From Chitinophaga alhagiae (GTDB lineage Bacteria > Bacteroidota > Bacteroidia > Chitinophagales > Chitinophagaceae): a stretch of 64,000 bases of DNA. Shown here in pieces: positions 55,546 to 63,936 of this stretch. The notes under the pieces were generated by a model. That model was not told where the DNA came from. It did not search any database and saw nothing but the letters and a program-made list of their open reading frames with translations. Location of the stretch: the NCBI RefSeq assembly GCF_003568665.1, contig NZ_QXMH01000001.1, positions 310,001-374,000 on the forward strand. The letters run 5' to 3'. The position numbers and the translations under genes are program-made. How positions within the stretch are numbered: position 1 is the first letter of the stretch; each line of letters begins with the position of its first letter.

Positions 55546-57894
55546 TTATTGTTCGTCAAACACCGGTCCTTCAATGGGGCCGAGAGGTTCCTGGGACTCG
55601 GGTTGAGAGGGCCTGTTGTAACCGCCACGGTCACCACGGTCTCCCCTGTCACCACCACGGTCAAAGCCGCCTCTGCGGTCTCCACGGTCGCCGCCCCTGC
55701 GGTCTCCGCGATCTCCGCGGCGTTCGCCGCGGTCTCCACGGTCGCCACGTTCTTCACGCTCGGGCCTTTCCACATAACCTTCCGGTTTGGGCATCAGCAC
55801 CTTGCGGCTGAGTTTGAACTTGCCGGTTTTGGGATCGGTACCTACCAGTTTCACTTTCACTTTTTCGCCTTCGCTCAGTACGCCGTCCATATTTTCCAGG
55901 CGTTTCCAGGACACTTCGGAGATGTGCAGCAGGCCCTGTTTGCCGGGCAGGAACTCTACGAACGCACCATAAGGCATTACGCTCTTCACGGTAGATTCGT
56001 ATACTTCGCCCACTTCAGGAACGGCTACAATGCCTTTGATCCAGGTAACGGCTTTATCGAGATTTTCTTTCTGCGTGGCAAAAATGCTCACTTCGCCGGT
56101 CTGGCCCACTTCTTCAATGTTGATGGTGGTGCCGGTCTCGCGCTGGATCTCCTGTATCACTTTACCGCCGGGGCCTATTACAGCGCCGATGTATTCGCGG
56201 TCAATGATCATTTTTTCCATGCGCGGCGCATGCGGTTTCGGTTCCGGACGGGCGGCCTCGATGCAGGCGTACATAGCGTCCAGGATGTGCAGGCGGCCTT
56301 TGCGGGCTTGTGCCAGCGCGGCGCGCATTACGTCCATGCTGAGGCCGTCTACTTTAATGTCCATCTGTACACCGCAAATACCATCGCGGGTACCGGTTAC
56401 TTTAAAGTCCATATCGCCCAGGTGGTCTTCATCTCCGAGAATGTCGCTCAGTACGGCCCATTTACCGTCGCCGGCGCGGGAGATCAGGCCCATGGCAATG
56501 CCGGATACGTGTTTGGGAATGGGAACGCCGGCGTCCATCAGGGCCAGCGAACCGGCGCACACGGTAGCCATGGAAGAGGAACCGTTAGATTCCAGGATGT
56601 CTGACACTACGCGCACGGTGTAGGCGTAATCGTTACCGGGCATCATCTGCTTCAGGGAGCGGAGCGCCAGGTTGCCGTGGCCCACCTCGCGGCGGCCGGG
56701 GCCGCGCATCATCTTCACCTCACCGGTGGAGAAAGGAGGGAAATTATAGTGCAGAATGAATTTTGTGTAGTTGGAGGTAGCGGCGTTCTCGATCAGCAGC
56801 TCATCATCAGGCGTACCCAGGGTAACGGTGGTGAGAGACTGTGTTTCGCCGCGGGTGAACAGGGCGGAACCGTGCGGGGAGGGCAGGAAGTCTGCTTCCA
56901 TGCTCAGCGGGCGCACCTGGTCCAGTACGCGGCCGTCCAGCCGGATGCTCTGGTCCAGGATCATGTTGCGCACGGTTTCCTTTTCCAGGTCGTGGAAGTA
57001 GTCGCCAACAAGGTCGGCATCTTCTTCCGGCAGTTCTCCCAGTGATTCCACCAGCTCTTCTTCGATCTTCTTGAAGGCTTCGCTGCGCTGGTGTTTGCCC
57101 AGGGCGGATTTGGCCACTTCCAGGATGCGGTTTTGCGCAAAGGCCACTATTTTGGCTTTCAGCTCTTCGTTCTGGTGCGGTGTATCATATGCGCGTTTGG
57201 CGGGGTTGCCTACCAGGGCGCGTAATTCTTCCTGTGCTTTCACCTGTACCTTGATGGCTTCGTGGCCCAGTTCAATGGCTTTTACCAGGTCTTCTTCCTG
57301 ACATTCCTTGCTTTCGCCTTCCACCATCATGATGTTTTTGGCGGTAGCGGCCACAATGAAGTCCATATCTGCTGTTGCCAGCTGGGTACGGGTGGGGTTG
57401 ATCACAAACTCGCCGTTTACGCGGGCAACGCGCACCTCGGAAATGATTTCCTGGATGGGCACGTCAGATACCGCCAGCGCCGCGGAGGCGGCCAGGGCGG
57501 CCATTGCGTCCGGCATTACTTCCGCATCGGAAGATACCAGGGTTACCAGTACCTGCACATCGCAGAGATAATCATCGGGGAACAGGGGGCGCAGCGCGCG
57601 GTCTATCAGGCGGGAGATCAGCACCTCATAGTCGCTGAGCTTGCCTTCACGCTTGAAAAAAGACCCGGGGATACGGCCGGCTGATGCAAATTTCTCCTGG
57701 TAGTCTACCGTGAGAGGGAAGAAGGATTGCCCTTCTTTGGGCTTTTGGCTGGCCACCACGGTAGCCAGCAGGATGCAGTTGCCCAGGCGCACAGTAACGG
57801 CACCATCGGCCTGGCGGGCCAGTTTGCCGGTTTCTATGGTCACCTCGCGGCCTCCGCCTATATCAAATTTAACCGAAGTAGGTGTGAGATTCAT
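55546..57894 (-). CDS. pnp: Polyribonucleotide nucleotidyltransferase (PNPase)
   Basis: 782 aa. Two RNase PH domains, then KH (YIGAVIGPGGKVIQEIQRETG) and S1 (VKSVMPYGAFVEFLPGKQGLLHISEVSW) domains are in the standard order. Past S1 there is a ~70-residue tail rich in Arg, Gly, Asp (RGDRGDRGERRGDRGDRRGG pattern), encoded by near-identical 9-base units at 55610-55760, unlike the short acidic tail of E. coli. The longer frame to 57942 would run into the rpsO-pnp hairpin, so ATG 57894 is used. It degrades RNA 3' to 5' with phosphate. It follows rpsO through a terminator-like hairpin. Confidence 0.95.
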   Translation of the reverse strand: MNLTPTSVKFDIGGGREVTIETGKLARQADGAVTVRLGNCILLATVVASQKPKEGQSFFPLTVDYQEKFASAGRIPGSFFKREGKLSDYEVLISRLIDRALRPLFPDDYLCDVQVLVTLVSSDAEVMPDAMAALAASAALAVSDVPIQEIISEVRVARVNGEFVINPTRTQLATADMDFIVAATAKNIMMVEGESKECQEEDLVKAIELGHEAIKVQVKAQEELRALVGNPAKRAYDTPHQNEELKAKIVAFAQNRILEVAKSALGKHQRSEAFKKIEEELVESLGELPEEDADLVGDYFHDLEKETVRNMILDQSIRLDGRVLDQVRPLSMEADFLPSPHGSALFTRGETQSLTTVTLGTPDDELLIENAATSNYTKFILHYNFPPFSTGEVKMMRGPGRREVGHGNLALRSLKQMMPGNDYAYTVRVVSDILESNGSSSMATVCAGSLALMDAGVPIPKHVSGIAMGLISRAGDGKWAVLSDILGDEDHLGDMDFKVTGTRDGICGVQMDIKVDGLSMDVMRAALAQARKGRLHILDAMYACIEAARPEPKPHAPRMEKMIIDREYIGAVIGPGGKVIQEIQRETGTTINIEEVGQTGEVSIFATQKENLDKAVTWIKGIVAVPEVGEVYESTVKSVMPYGAFVEFLPGKQGLLHISEVSWKRLENMDGVLSEGEKVKVKLVGTDPKTGKFKLSRKVLMPKPEGYVERPEREERGDRGDRGERRGDRGDRRGGDRGDRRGGFDRGGDRGDRGDRGGYNRPSQPESQEPLGPIEGPVFDEQ

Positions 57895-57923
57895 ACTTGT
57901 GTGAGGATTATTAAGGTACACAT

Positions 57924-57961
57924 ACAAAAAAACTATTCCCAACCTATGCAGTTGGGAATAG
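57924..57961 (-). terminator. Terminator-like hairpin between rpsO and pnp
   Basis: CTATTCCCAAC and GTTGGGAATAG form a perfect 11-bp stem; the minus strand continues with seven T. Lies 20 bases past rpsO and 30 before pnp. Confidence 0.85.
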
Positions 57962-57980
57962 CGCTATAATAAATTTCAGA

Positions 57981-58253
57981 TTATTTTCTGATACCTAACT
58001 TCTCAATGAGGGCGCGGTAGCCGGAGAGGTTGGTTTTAGCCAGGTAAGACAGCAAACGCTTTCTTTGCCCTACCATTTTCATCAGGCCACGGTGGGTGGA
58101 AAAGTCCTTTTTGTTCTCTTTCAGGTGAGCGGAAATGCTGTTGATCCGTTCGGTCACCAGCGCAACTTGTGCTTCCACAGAACCGGTGTTCTTTTCACTA
58201 CCGCCGAATTCTTTGAAAATATTGGCTTTCTTTTCTACAGTTAAGTAAGACAT
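57981..58253 (-). CDS. rpsO: 30S ribosomal protein S15
   Basis: 90 aa, the universal length. TVEKKANIFKEFG, GSVEAQVALVTERINSISAHL and KDFSTHRGLMKMVGQRKRLLSYL are the S15 signatures. Binds 16S rRNA in the platform. Order rpsO-pnp is the conserved pair. Confidence 0.98.
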   Translation of the reverse strand: MSYLTVEKKANIFKEFGGSEKNTGSVEAQVALVTERINSISAHLKENKKDFSTHRGLMKMVGQRKRLLSYLAKTNLSGYRALIEKLGIRK

Positions 58254-58293
58254 CTTGATAATAATAATTTTTTTACTCGCTATTTTTCCGGTG

Positions 58294-58325
58294 CAAAGGT
58301 AAGAAGTAATATTTCAAGTTCCAAA
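58294..58325 (-). promoter_or_regulatory. rpsO promoter
   Basis: On the minus strand TTTG (58325-58322), 20 bases, TACCTTTG (58301-58294). Transcription would start about 34 bases before the rpsO start codon. Confidence 0.65.
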
Positions 58326-58377
58326 TTGAAATTCTACCGCTACATTTCCAATTAAGTACTGATAACCAGCTGTTTAC

Positions 58378-59070
58378 CTATACAAAATTAACCGCTGCAT
58401 TGTCTGTCACCTGCCCGTTCTCAGTTCTCAGCACGCGGGAAGGGAACTTCTGCAGCACTATATAATCGTGCGTGGCCATTACCAGGGCGGTGCCGTCTTC
58501 CCGGCAAATGCGGAACAACAGCTGCATGATGCCGTCTGAGGTTTCCGGGTCCAGGTTGCCGGTAGGTTCGTCCGCCAGTATCAGCTTGGGCGAGTTCAAC
58601 AAGGCCCGGGCAATGTCTACCCGCTGCTGTTCCCCGCCTGAAAGCTCATAGGGCATTTTGAAACCCTTGGTGGCCAGCCCCACTTTCTCCAGCACATCGT
58701 TGATCTTGTCCTCTATCTGCTTGGGCTCCTGCCAGCCGGTGGCCTTCAGGGCAAACTTCAGGTTGTCATGCACGTTACGGTCCGTGAGCAGCTGAAAGTC
58801 CTGGAACACCACGCCCAGGTTCCGGCGGAGGTAAGGTACCTTTTTCCAGTCCATCTTGGTCAGATCAAAACCTACTACCTGGCCACTGCCCTCTTTCAGC
58901 GGCAGGTCTCCGTACAATGTTTTCAACAGGCTTGATTTACCCGTGCCCGTTTTCCCAATGAGGTATACAAACTCTCCCCTGTTAATGGTAATGTTCACGT
59001 CAGCCAAAATCAAAGAATTTCCCTGGTAAACATTCACATTCGTCAGTTGAACTATGGGTTGATCCACCAT
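58378..59070 (-). CDS. FtsE-like ABC transporter ATP-binding protein
   Basis: 230 aa. Walker A GKTGTGKS (39-46), signature ELSGGEQQRVDIARAL, Walker B LILADEPTGNLDP and the H-loop MATHD are complete. Sequence and length fit FtsE, which with FtsX controls peptidoglycan hydrolases at the division site; LolD/MacB-type ATPases are alternatives. No permease gene is adjacent, so the partner must lie elsewhere. Divergent from blaI. Confidence 0.85.
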   Translation of the reverse strand: MVDQPIVQLTNVNVYQGNSLILADVNITINRGEFVYLIGKTGTGKSSLLKTLYGDLPLKEGSGQVVGFDLTKMDWKKVPYLRRNLGVVFQDFQLLTDRNVHDNLKFALKATGWQEPKQIEDKINDVLEKVGLATKGFKMPYELSGGEQQRVDIARALLNSPKLILADEPTGNLDPETSDGIMQLLFRICREDGTALVMATHDYIVLQKFPSRVLRTENGQVTDNAAVNFV

Positions 59071-59132
59071 TTATTTCCTTTTTGAAAATCAAAAATAACC
59101 AATTAGTTGTAAGTGATCCGCATTCCCTTAAT

Positions 59133-59168
59133 AACTAAAAAAATAGTTTGAAAACTAAAATAATAGTT
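59133..59168. promoter_or_regulatory. Paired BlaI operator dyads
   Basis: AACTA-N6-TAGTT occurs twice, at 59133-59148 and 59153-59168, with identical spacing and 20 bases centre to centre (two helical turns). They overlap the -33 box of the promoter. Probable autoregulation sites of the BlaI dimer. Confidence 0.75.
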
Positions 59169-59177
59169 TTACATTTG
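59147..59177 (+). promoter_or_regulatory. blaI promoter
   Basis: TTTG at 59147-59150, 19 bases, TACATTTG at 59170-59177; start site expected near 59184, about 45 bases before the start codon. Confidence 0.75.
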
Positions 59178-59228
59178 GATAGAGACCGGGATCCCGTATT
59201 ATTACAAACGTAAAAAAAAGTAGTAACA

Positions 59229-59591
59229 ATGAAAACGCTCACTAAAGCAGAAGAACAGATCATGCAGGTGTTATGGAAGCTGGGCCCTTCCTTTGTGAAA
59301 GACATGATAGACGCCATGCCCGAACCGCGGCCGCATTACAATACTGTTTCCACCCTGGTGAAAATACTGGTAGACAAAGGTTTTGTGAACTACAAGGCTT
59401 ACGGCAAAAGCCACCAGTACTTTGCCATCGTCAGCAAGGAAGAGTACAGCCATAAAACCGTGAAGAACCTGGTATCCGGCTATTTTGAGGGTTCTTTCAG
59501 CAACATGGTCTCTTTCTTCGTAAAAGAAAAAGACATGAGCGTGGCCGACCTGGAAAAATTATTGCAACAGATCAAAAACGCAAAAAAATGA
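59229..59591 (+). CDS. BlaI/MecI-family transcriptional repressor
   Basis: 120 aa winged-helix protein: LTKAEEQIMQVLWKLGPSFVKDMIDAM, PHYNTVSTLVKILVDKGFVNYKAYGKS and a C-terminal dimerisation helix region. BlaI-type repressors are inactivated by proteolysis triggered by a BlaR1-like sensor, encoded here by the next gene, which overlaps by 4 bases (ATGA). The paired dyads upstream point to autorepression. Signal not known; no beta-lactamase is linked. Confidence 0.93.
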   Translation: MKTLTKAEEQIMQVLWKLGPSFVKDMIDAMPEPRPHYNTVSTLVKILVDKGFVNYKAYGKSHQYFAIVSKEEYSHKTVKNLVSGYFEGSFSNMVSFFVKEKDMSVADLEKLLQQIKNAKK

Positions 59592-61375
59592 CGCCCTTAC
59601 TCGTTTACCTTGCCAAGGTAGTGATCTGCTCAGGCATCCTGTACGGCTATTATCACCTTGCCTTGCGCAATAACCGCTTTCACCAGTGGAACCGTTATTA
59701 CCTGTTGCTGTGTACCGTGCTCAGCCTGGTGGTGCCGCTGTTGCGCATTCCCCTTCCCTTTACCGGCACGGGCGGCGGCGAGACCATTTACGTATATACG
59801 AGCCAGGTAGTAACGCTGCGCGAGCAGGTGCTCACGCCTTCCAGAACATCGCTGGTGGCCAGCATTAACTGGAGCACCTGGCTGTATGCCGGGGTGTTGC
59901 TGGCGCTGCTGCTGCGCATTGCCGGCGGGTACTGGAAAATATTCAGGCTGGTGCGCGGCAGCCGCGTAGAGTTCCTCAAACCGTACTGGCTGGTGCTGTC
60001 TGAAAAAATAACCGCGCCCTTCTCCTTCTTCCGCTATATTTTCTGGAACAGCCGCTTCAGCGCTGAAACCTCCGAAGGCCGCCAGATACTGCGGCATGAA
60101 ATGGTGCATTTGCAGGAGCGGCACAGCGTTGATAAATTCTTTATGGAACTGGTAACGGCCGTTTGCTGGATCAATCCTTTCTTTCACCTCATCAAACGGG
60201 AACTGTCCATGATCCATGAATTTATCGCGGACAGGAAAGCGGTGGTAAACGGCGATGTGACGGAATACGCGCAGAGCATCTTGCAAATGGCCCTGCAATC
60301 CCGCCATTCTTTTTCCATGGCCAACAGCTTTTCCCATCAGCCCATCAAACGGAGAATACTGATGCTCACACAATCCCGCCACCTGCGGTTCAGTTACCTG
60401 CGCCGGCTGCTTATATTGCCTTTGGCGGTGTTTATTTTCTGCTCGCTGGCTTTTGTGGCCAACGAAGAGGGGCTTGATTTCAGCACCGCGGCCGGTAAAG
60501 AGCAACAGCAGCCCGCTATTGTTGAGGTTTCCCCCCAGGCCGGCGCCGCAGCGGCCACCCCTGTTACCCCAAATGGCCGGGACACGGTGGGGTATGCTGT
60601 AAAACAGACCGTGGTAGTGGGTTACCAGCGGCCCGCACCGCCGCCGCCCCCACGGCCCGCCGCTGCCAACGCGCAAATGCGGCCAGACACTACCGGCAAC
60701 GAAATTTTCACCTTTGTAGAGATACCGCCTACCTTTATTGGCGGCGAAGCAGCCCTGGCCAAATACCTGAACCAATCTATCAGCTACCCGAAGGAGGCCA
60801 CGGAAAAGGGTATTTCAGGTACCGTGTTCGTGAGTTTTGTGGTATCTGCCATGGGCGAGATCAACCATGTAAAAACAGTAGGCAAGCCCAGGGGCGGCGG
60901 GCTGGAAGAAGAAGCCGTACGTGTGGTGAAGGCAATGCCCAACTGGACGCCGGGCAAGCAGAACGGCAGGAAGGTGGCCGTACAGTTCAACCTCCCCATC
61001 CGCTTTGTGATGACCGAAGTGAAAAAAGACGCCCCGCCTCCTGGAAAGACCAGCAGCGGCATTTACCGCACGGCAGAGCTGATGCCCTCCTTTGCAGGCG
61101 GTGAAGCGGCCCTGGCCAGGTACCTTTCTTCCAACTTGCGGTACCCCGCGGCCGCCCGCAACGGCAAAATACAGGGGAACGTACTGGCATCTTTTGTAGT
61201 GAAAGAAGACGGTTCTGTAGACAGGGTGATGGTGATCAGCCAGCAACTGGGCGGCGGACTGGAAGAGGAGGCCATGCGCGTGATCAAAAAAATGCCGAAA
61301 TGGGAACCGGCTATGGACAAAGGCAAGGCTGTTCCCGCAGAAGTACAGGTGCCTATTGCGTTCAGGCTGCAATAA
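59588..61375 (+). CDS. BlaR1-like M56 metallopeptidase fused to two TonB C-terminal domains
   Basis: 595 aa. Four membrane helices in residues 1-290 enclose an M56 domain with HEMVHLQERHSVD (HExxH) and FIADRKA as third-ligand region. After a Pro-rich linker come two TonB-C domains (about 375-475 and 495-594), each with F.GGEAALA.YL, YP..A, GTVFVSFVV and GGGLEEEA.RV...MP.W.P. There is no penicillin-binding sensor domain. It may sense the periplasm and cleave BlaI; TonB fusion is common in Bacteroidota M56 proteins. Overlaps blaI by 4 bases; ends at a terminator. Confidence 0.9.
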   Translation: MTPLLVYLAKVVICSGILYGYYHLALRNNRFHQWNRYYLLLCTVLSLVVPLLRIPLPFTGTGGGETIYVYTSQVVTLREQVLTPSRTSLVASINWSTWLYAGVLLALLLRIAGGYWKIFRLVRGSRVEFLKPYWLVLSEKITAPFSFFRYIFWNSRFSAETSEGRQILRHEMVHLQERHSVDKFFMELVTAVCWINPFFHLIKRELSMIHEFIADRKAVVNGDVTEYAQSILQMALQSRHSFSMANSFSHQPIKRRILMLTQSRHLRFSYLRRLLILPLAVFIFCSLAFVANEEGLDFSTAAGKEQQQPAIVEVSPQAGAAAATPVTPNGRDTVGYAVKQTVVVGYQRPAPPPPPRPAAANAQMRPDTTGNEIFTFVEIPPTFIGGEAALAKYLNQSISYPKEATEKGISGTVFVSFVVSAMGEINHVKTVGKPRGGGLEEEAVRVVKAMPNWTPGKQNGRKVAVQFNLPIRFVMTEVKKDAPPPGKTSSGIYRTAELMPSFAGGEAALARYLSSNLRYPAAARNGKIQGNVLASFVVKEDGSVDRVMVISQQLGGGLEEEAMRVIKKMPKWEPAMDKGKAVPAEVQVPIAFRLQ

Positions 61376-61398
61376 TGCCTGCAAAAAACAATCATCCA

Positions 61399-61446
61399 CG
61401 GGCTGGCCGGGAAGCAGATCGTTGCTTTTTGGTCAGCCCTTTTTGA
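61399..61446 (+). terminator. Intrinsic terminator after the BlaR1-like gene
   Basis: GGGCTGGCC and GGTCAGCCC pair over 9 bp (one G-U) with a 22-base loop and five T following. Confidence 0.7.
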
Positions 61447-61572
61447 CCACTACTACCCCCACTCCCACCTTGATTTTCATTGAGTTATCATTACCTGAGC
61501 CAGCAATGGCAGTACCCCGGACGCTGGGTAGCGGGCCAGAAGGGGGCACGTCCTAAACCATCATCAGGATTA

Positions 61573-61759
61573 TTTTTGAACCCTGTAAACCTTGATCAGT
61601 ATTTTCTAACCAAAGGTGTAAACCTATTTCAGGACAAGACCAAGCCTTGCTGCTGGCGGGTTTCAGATAGGATATCTTACCCATATCCCATCCATAAGCC
61701 AGGGATATCCCTAGGATAAGCCACCCTTATATAGAGGTGGCTTATCCCTGCCTTATCCC
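61573..61759 (+). repeat. Dispersed non-coding repeat, copy 2
   Basis: Same element as at 926-1111, in opposite orientation: TTTTTGAACCCTGTAAACC through GGTGTAAACCTATTTCAGGA and CTTGCTGCTGGCGGG. Its second half carries a perfect 12-bp stem GGATAAGCCACC / GGTGGCTTATCC (61714-61747) around CTTATATAGA. It occupies the centre of the 61375-61924 gap; the bases on either side of it hold nothing I recognise beyond the terminator at 61399-61446. Confidence 0.85.
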
Positions 61760-61923
61760 AGGCAGAACGGTAAGTGCAGTATATTATAACGTATTGTTCC
61801 CCTAACGGCAGCCTGCGCCCCGGCCTGCAGCAGGCGGGCATCAATCCTTCGTTATTTTTTTCCGCCGCATGCGTTCGTGAATGATTTCCCCCTATCTTCA
61901 CCGGCAAAAATTTGCCGCTACCT

Positions 61924-62640
61924 ATGACCAGGTATCTTATCATCCTCCCCTTTCTGCTTTTGCTGGCCCTCCCCGCCGCCGCGCAGGTTTACCGCGATGC
62001 CGCTTTCCCCGGCGGACTGGACTCCTTGGTACAATACGTGCAGCGCCGTGTAAAAGTGCCGGATGCCGGGCCGCTCACCGAAAAGGGCACTTACGTCACC
62101 GTAGAGTTCACCGTTACCACCAAAGGCAAAATAACCCAGGTAAGAACGCCTCGCGGCGCAACGGCCAGCCCCTACCTGGATGCGCTGGTGGAAGTGGTGG
62201 AAGGTTTACCTGACTTCACGCCGGGCGTTATCCGCGGCAAAAGATCTGACGTGGAGTATTCCCTTTCGGGCAAATTCTCCGTAAAAAAGGCGGCTGATTC
62301 TGTTACCATGGTACGCACTTTTGAGCTGGAACAGCCGCCCCGCTTTCCGGGCGGATTGGCAGGACTGGCAGATTTCCTGAGCTACAACGTGAAATACCCG
62401 CGAGACGCGATAAAAAACGGTGTGAGCGGCATTGTGAAAGTTTCGTTTGACGTGGACCAGAACGGCGTGCCCGTTAATATATCCGTGCCCGGCCGCCAGC
62501 TGGGTTACGGGCTGGAGGAAGAAGGCATACGGGTAGTCAGCGAAATGCCCGACTGGATGCCGGGCATTCAACATGGTAAAAAGGTAAAGGTGCATTTTAA
62601 CCTGCCCATCCGTTTCAGGGCGCCGCTTCCGCGGCTCTAG
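61924..62640 (+). CDS. Secreted protein with two TonB C-terminal-like domains
   Basis: 238 aa. A signal peptide (TRYLIILPFLLLLALPAAAQ) is followed by two copies of the TonB-C fold: a degenerate one (about 25-120) and a well-kept one (about 130-235) with PPRFPGGLAGLADFL, YPRDAIKNGVSGIVKVSF, GYGLEEEGIRVVSEMPDWMPG and HFNLPIRF. It lacks the N-terminal membrane anchor and Pro-rich linker of a real TonB, so it cannot transduce energy from ExbBD by itself. Related to the end of the BlaR1-like protein. TTG 61912 also opens the frame; ATG 61924 directly precedes the signal. Its stop overlaps the convergent purM stop. Confidence 0.85.
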   Translation: MTRYLIILPFLLLLALPAAAQVYRDAAFPGGLDSLVQYVQRRVKVPDAGPLTEKGTYVTVEFTVTTKGKITQVRTPRGATASPYLDALVEVVEGLPDFTPGVIRGKRSDVEYSLSGKFSVKKAADSVTMVRTFELEQPPRFPGGLAGLADFLSYNVKYPRDAIKNGVSGIVKVSFDVDQNGVPVNISVPGRQLGYGLEEEGIRVVSEMPDWMPGIQHGKKVKVHFNLPIRFRAPLPRL

Positions 62641-63815
62641 GCATATTCAAACTCGCCGTACGCGCTTTTGACGGTCACTTTTTTGGCAGGGCTGTCTGTA
62701 ACACGGCCCACTATCTGCGCGTCAATATGGTAGGTCTGGCTGATGCGGATAATATCTTCCGCAATATTTTCCGGCACGTACAACTCCATACGGTGCCCCA
62801 TATTGAACACCTGGTACATTTCCTTCCAGCTGGTGCCTGACTGTTCCTGGATGAGGGAGAACAGCGGGGGGATGGGGAAAAGGTTATCCTTGATCACATG
62901 CAATTTGTCTATAAAGTGCAGCACCTTGGTTTGCGCGCCGCCGCTGCAATGCACCATGCCGTGTACCTGCGGGCGGAAGTTTTCCAGCACCTGTTTGATC
63001 ACGGGAGCATAGGTACGCGTGGGTGACAGCACCAGTTTTCCGGCGGTCACCTTGCCGTAACCGGGAATATCTACCTGGTCTTTCAGGCCCTTTTTACCGC
63101 TGAACACCAGCTCTTTCGGAATAGCGGGATCATAACTTTCCGGGGATTTTTCCGCCAGTGTTTTGTTGAACACATCGTGACGGGCGGAGGTAAGGCCGTT
63201 GCTGCCCATGCCGCCATTGTACTCCCGCTCGTAGCTGGCCTGCCCGTAAGAGGCCAGGCCTACCACTACGTCGCCGGGGGCAATACGGTCATTGGAGATC
63301 ACGTCTGCCCGCTTCATGCGGCAGGTAACGGTAGAATCTACGATGATGGTACGCACCAGGTCTCCCACATCCGCAGTTTCACCGCCGGTGGAGTAAATGC
63401 CCATGCCGTAGCTGCGCAGTTCTTCCAGTATTTCTTCCGTGCCGTTGATGATGGCGGCTATCACTTCTCCCGGTACCCGGTTCTTGTTGCGGCCAATGGT
63501 GGAAGAAAGCAATATGTTGTCTGTGGCGCCCACGCAAAGCAGGTCGTCCGTGTTCATGATAATGGCATCCTGCGCAATGCCGCGCCATACGCCCAGGTCC
63601 CCAGTCTCTTTCCAGTACGCGTACGCCAGCGAAGATTTGGTGCCGGCGCCGTCCGCATGCATGATGTTGCACCATTCGGCGTCACCGCCCAGGATGTCCG
63701 GGATGATCTTGCAAAAGGCACGGGGAAAAAGTCCCTTGTCAATATTGCGGATGGCGTTGTGCACATCTTCTTTTCCGGCTGAAACACCCCGCTGGGCGTA
63801 GAGGTTTTGGTCCAC
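62637..63815 (-). CDS. purM: Phosphoribosylformylglycinamidine cyclo-ligase (AIR synthase)
   Basis: 392 aa. AIRS-type motifs: LYAQRGVSAGKEDVHNAIRN at the N-terminus, HADGAGTKSSLAY, GIAQDAIIMNTDDLLCVGA, YSTGGETADVGD and MVHCSGGAQTKVLHF. It closes the imidazole ring in purine synthesis, using ATP. The start chosen is GTG 63815 (reading MDQNLYAQRG), because the upstream frame to 63938 has no family match. Ends 4 bases inside the convergent TonB-like gene. Confidence 0.93.
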   Translation of the reverse strand: MDQNLYAQRGVSAGKEDVHNAIRNIDKGLFPRAFCKIIPDILGGDAEWCNIMHADGAGTKSSLAYAYWKETGDLGVWRGIAQDAIIMNTDDLLCVGATDNILLSSTIGRNKNRVPGEVIAAIINGTEEILEELRSYGMGIYSTGGETADVGDLVRTIIVDSTVTCRMKRADVISNDRIAPGDVVVGLASYGQASYEREYNGGMGSNGLTSARHDVFNKTLAEKSPESYDPAIPKELVFSGKKGLKDQVDIPGYGKVTAGKLVLSPTRTYAPVIKQVLENFRPQVHGMVHCSGGAQTKVLHFIDKLHVIKDNLFPIPPLFSLIQEQSGTSWKEMYQVFNMGHRMELYVPENIAEDIIRISQTYHIDAQIVGRVTDSPAKKVTVKSAYGEFEYA

Positions 63816-63896
63816 AGTATTAAGTTTAGAAAGTGCAAAAGTAAAAGATTCTGCCCATACCCGGCAACGGCCGCATGGGATTCCGGTCAAAACATT

Positions 63897-63904
63897 TAGA
63901 TTTG
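63897..63904 (+). promoter_or_regulatory. Possible -7 box of ribF
   Basis: TAGATTTG matches TAnnTTTG, 32 bases before the start codon; no clear -33 box. Confidence 0.35.
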
Positions 63905-63936
63905 CACGGCGTTTTTGAAAATATGACCTTTTCACC

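Noticed and set aside
55610..55770. Near-tandem 9-base units considered as CRISPR or satellite
   Set aside because: They are in-frame codons of the PNPase tail; no spacers or constant repeat length.
55540..56604. 354-codon open frame antisense to pnp
   Set aside because: Shadow frame; its Ala/Thr/Val-rich start is the complement of the RGD-rich tail.
61480..61719. 79-codon open frame across repeat copy 2
   Set aside because: The similar reading in both repeat copies comes from the DNA repeat; no starts, signals or conserved frame (copy 1 has a 2-base difference).
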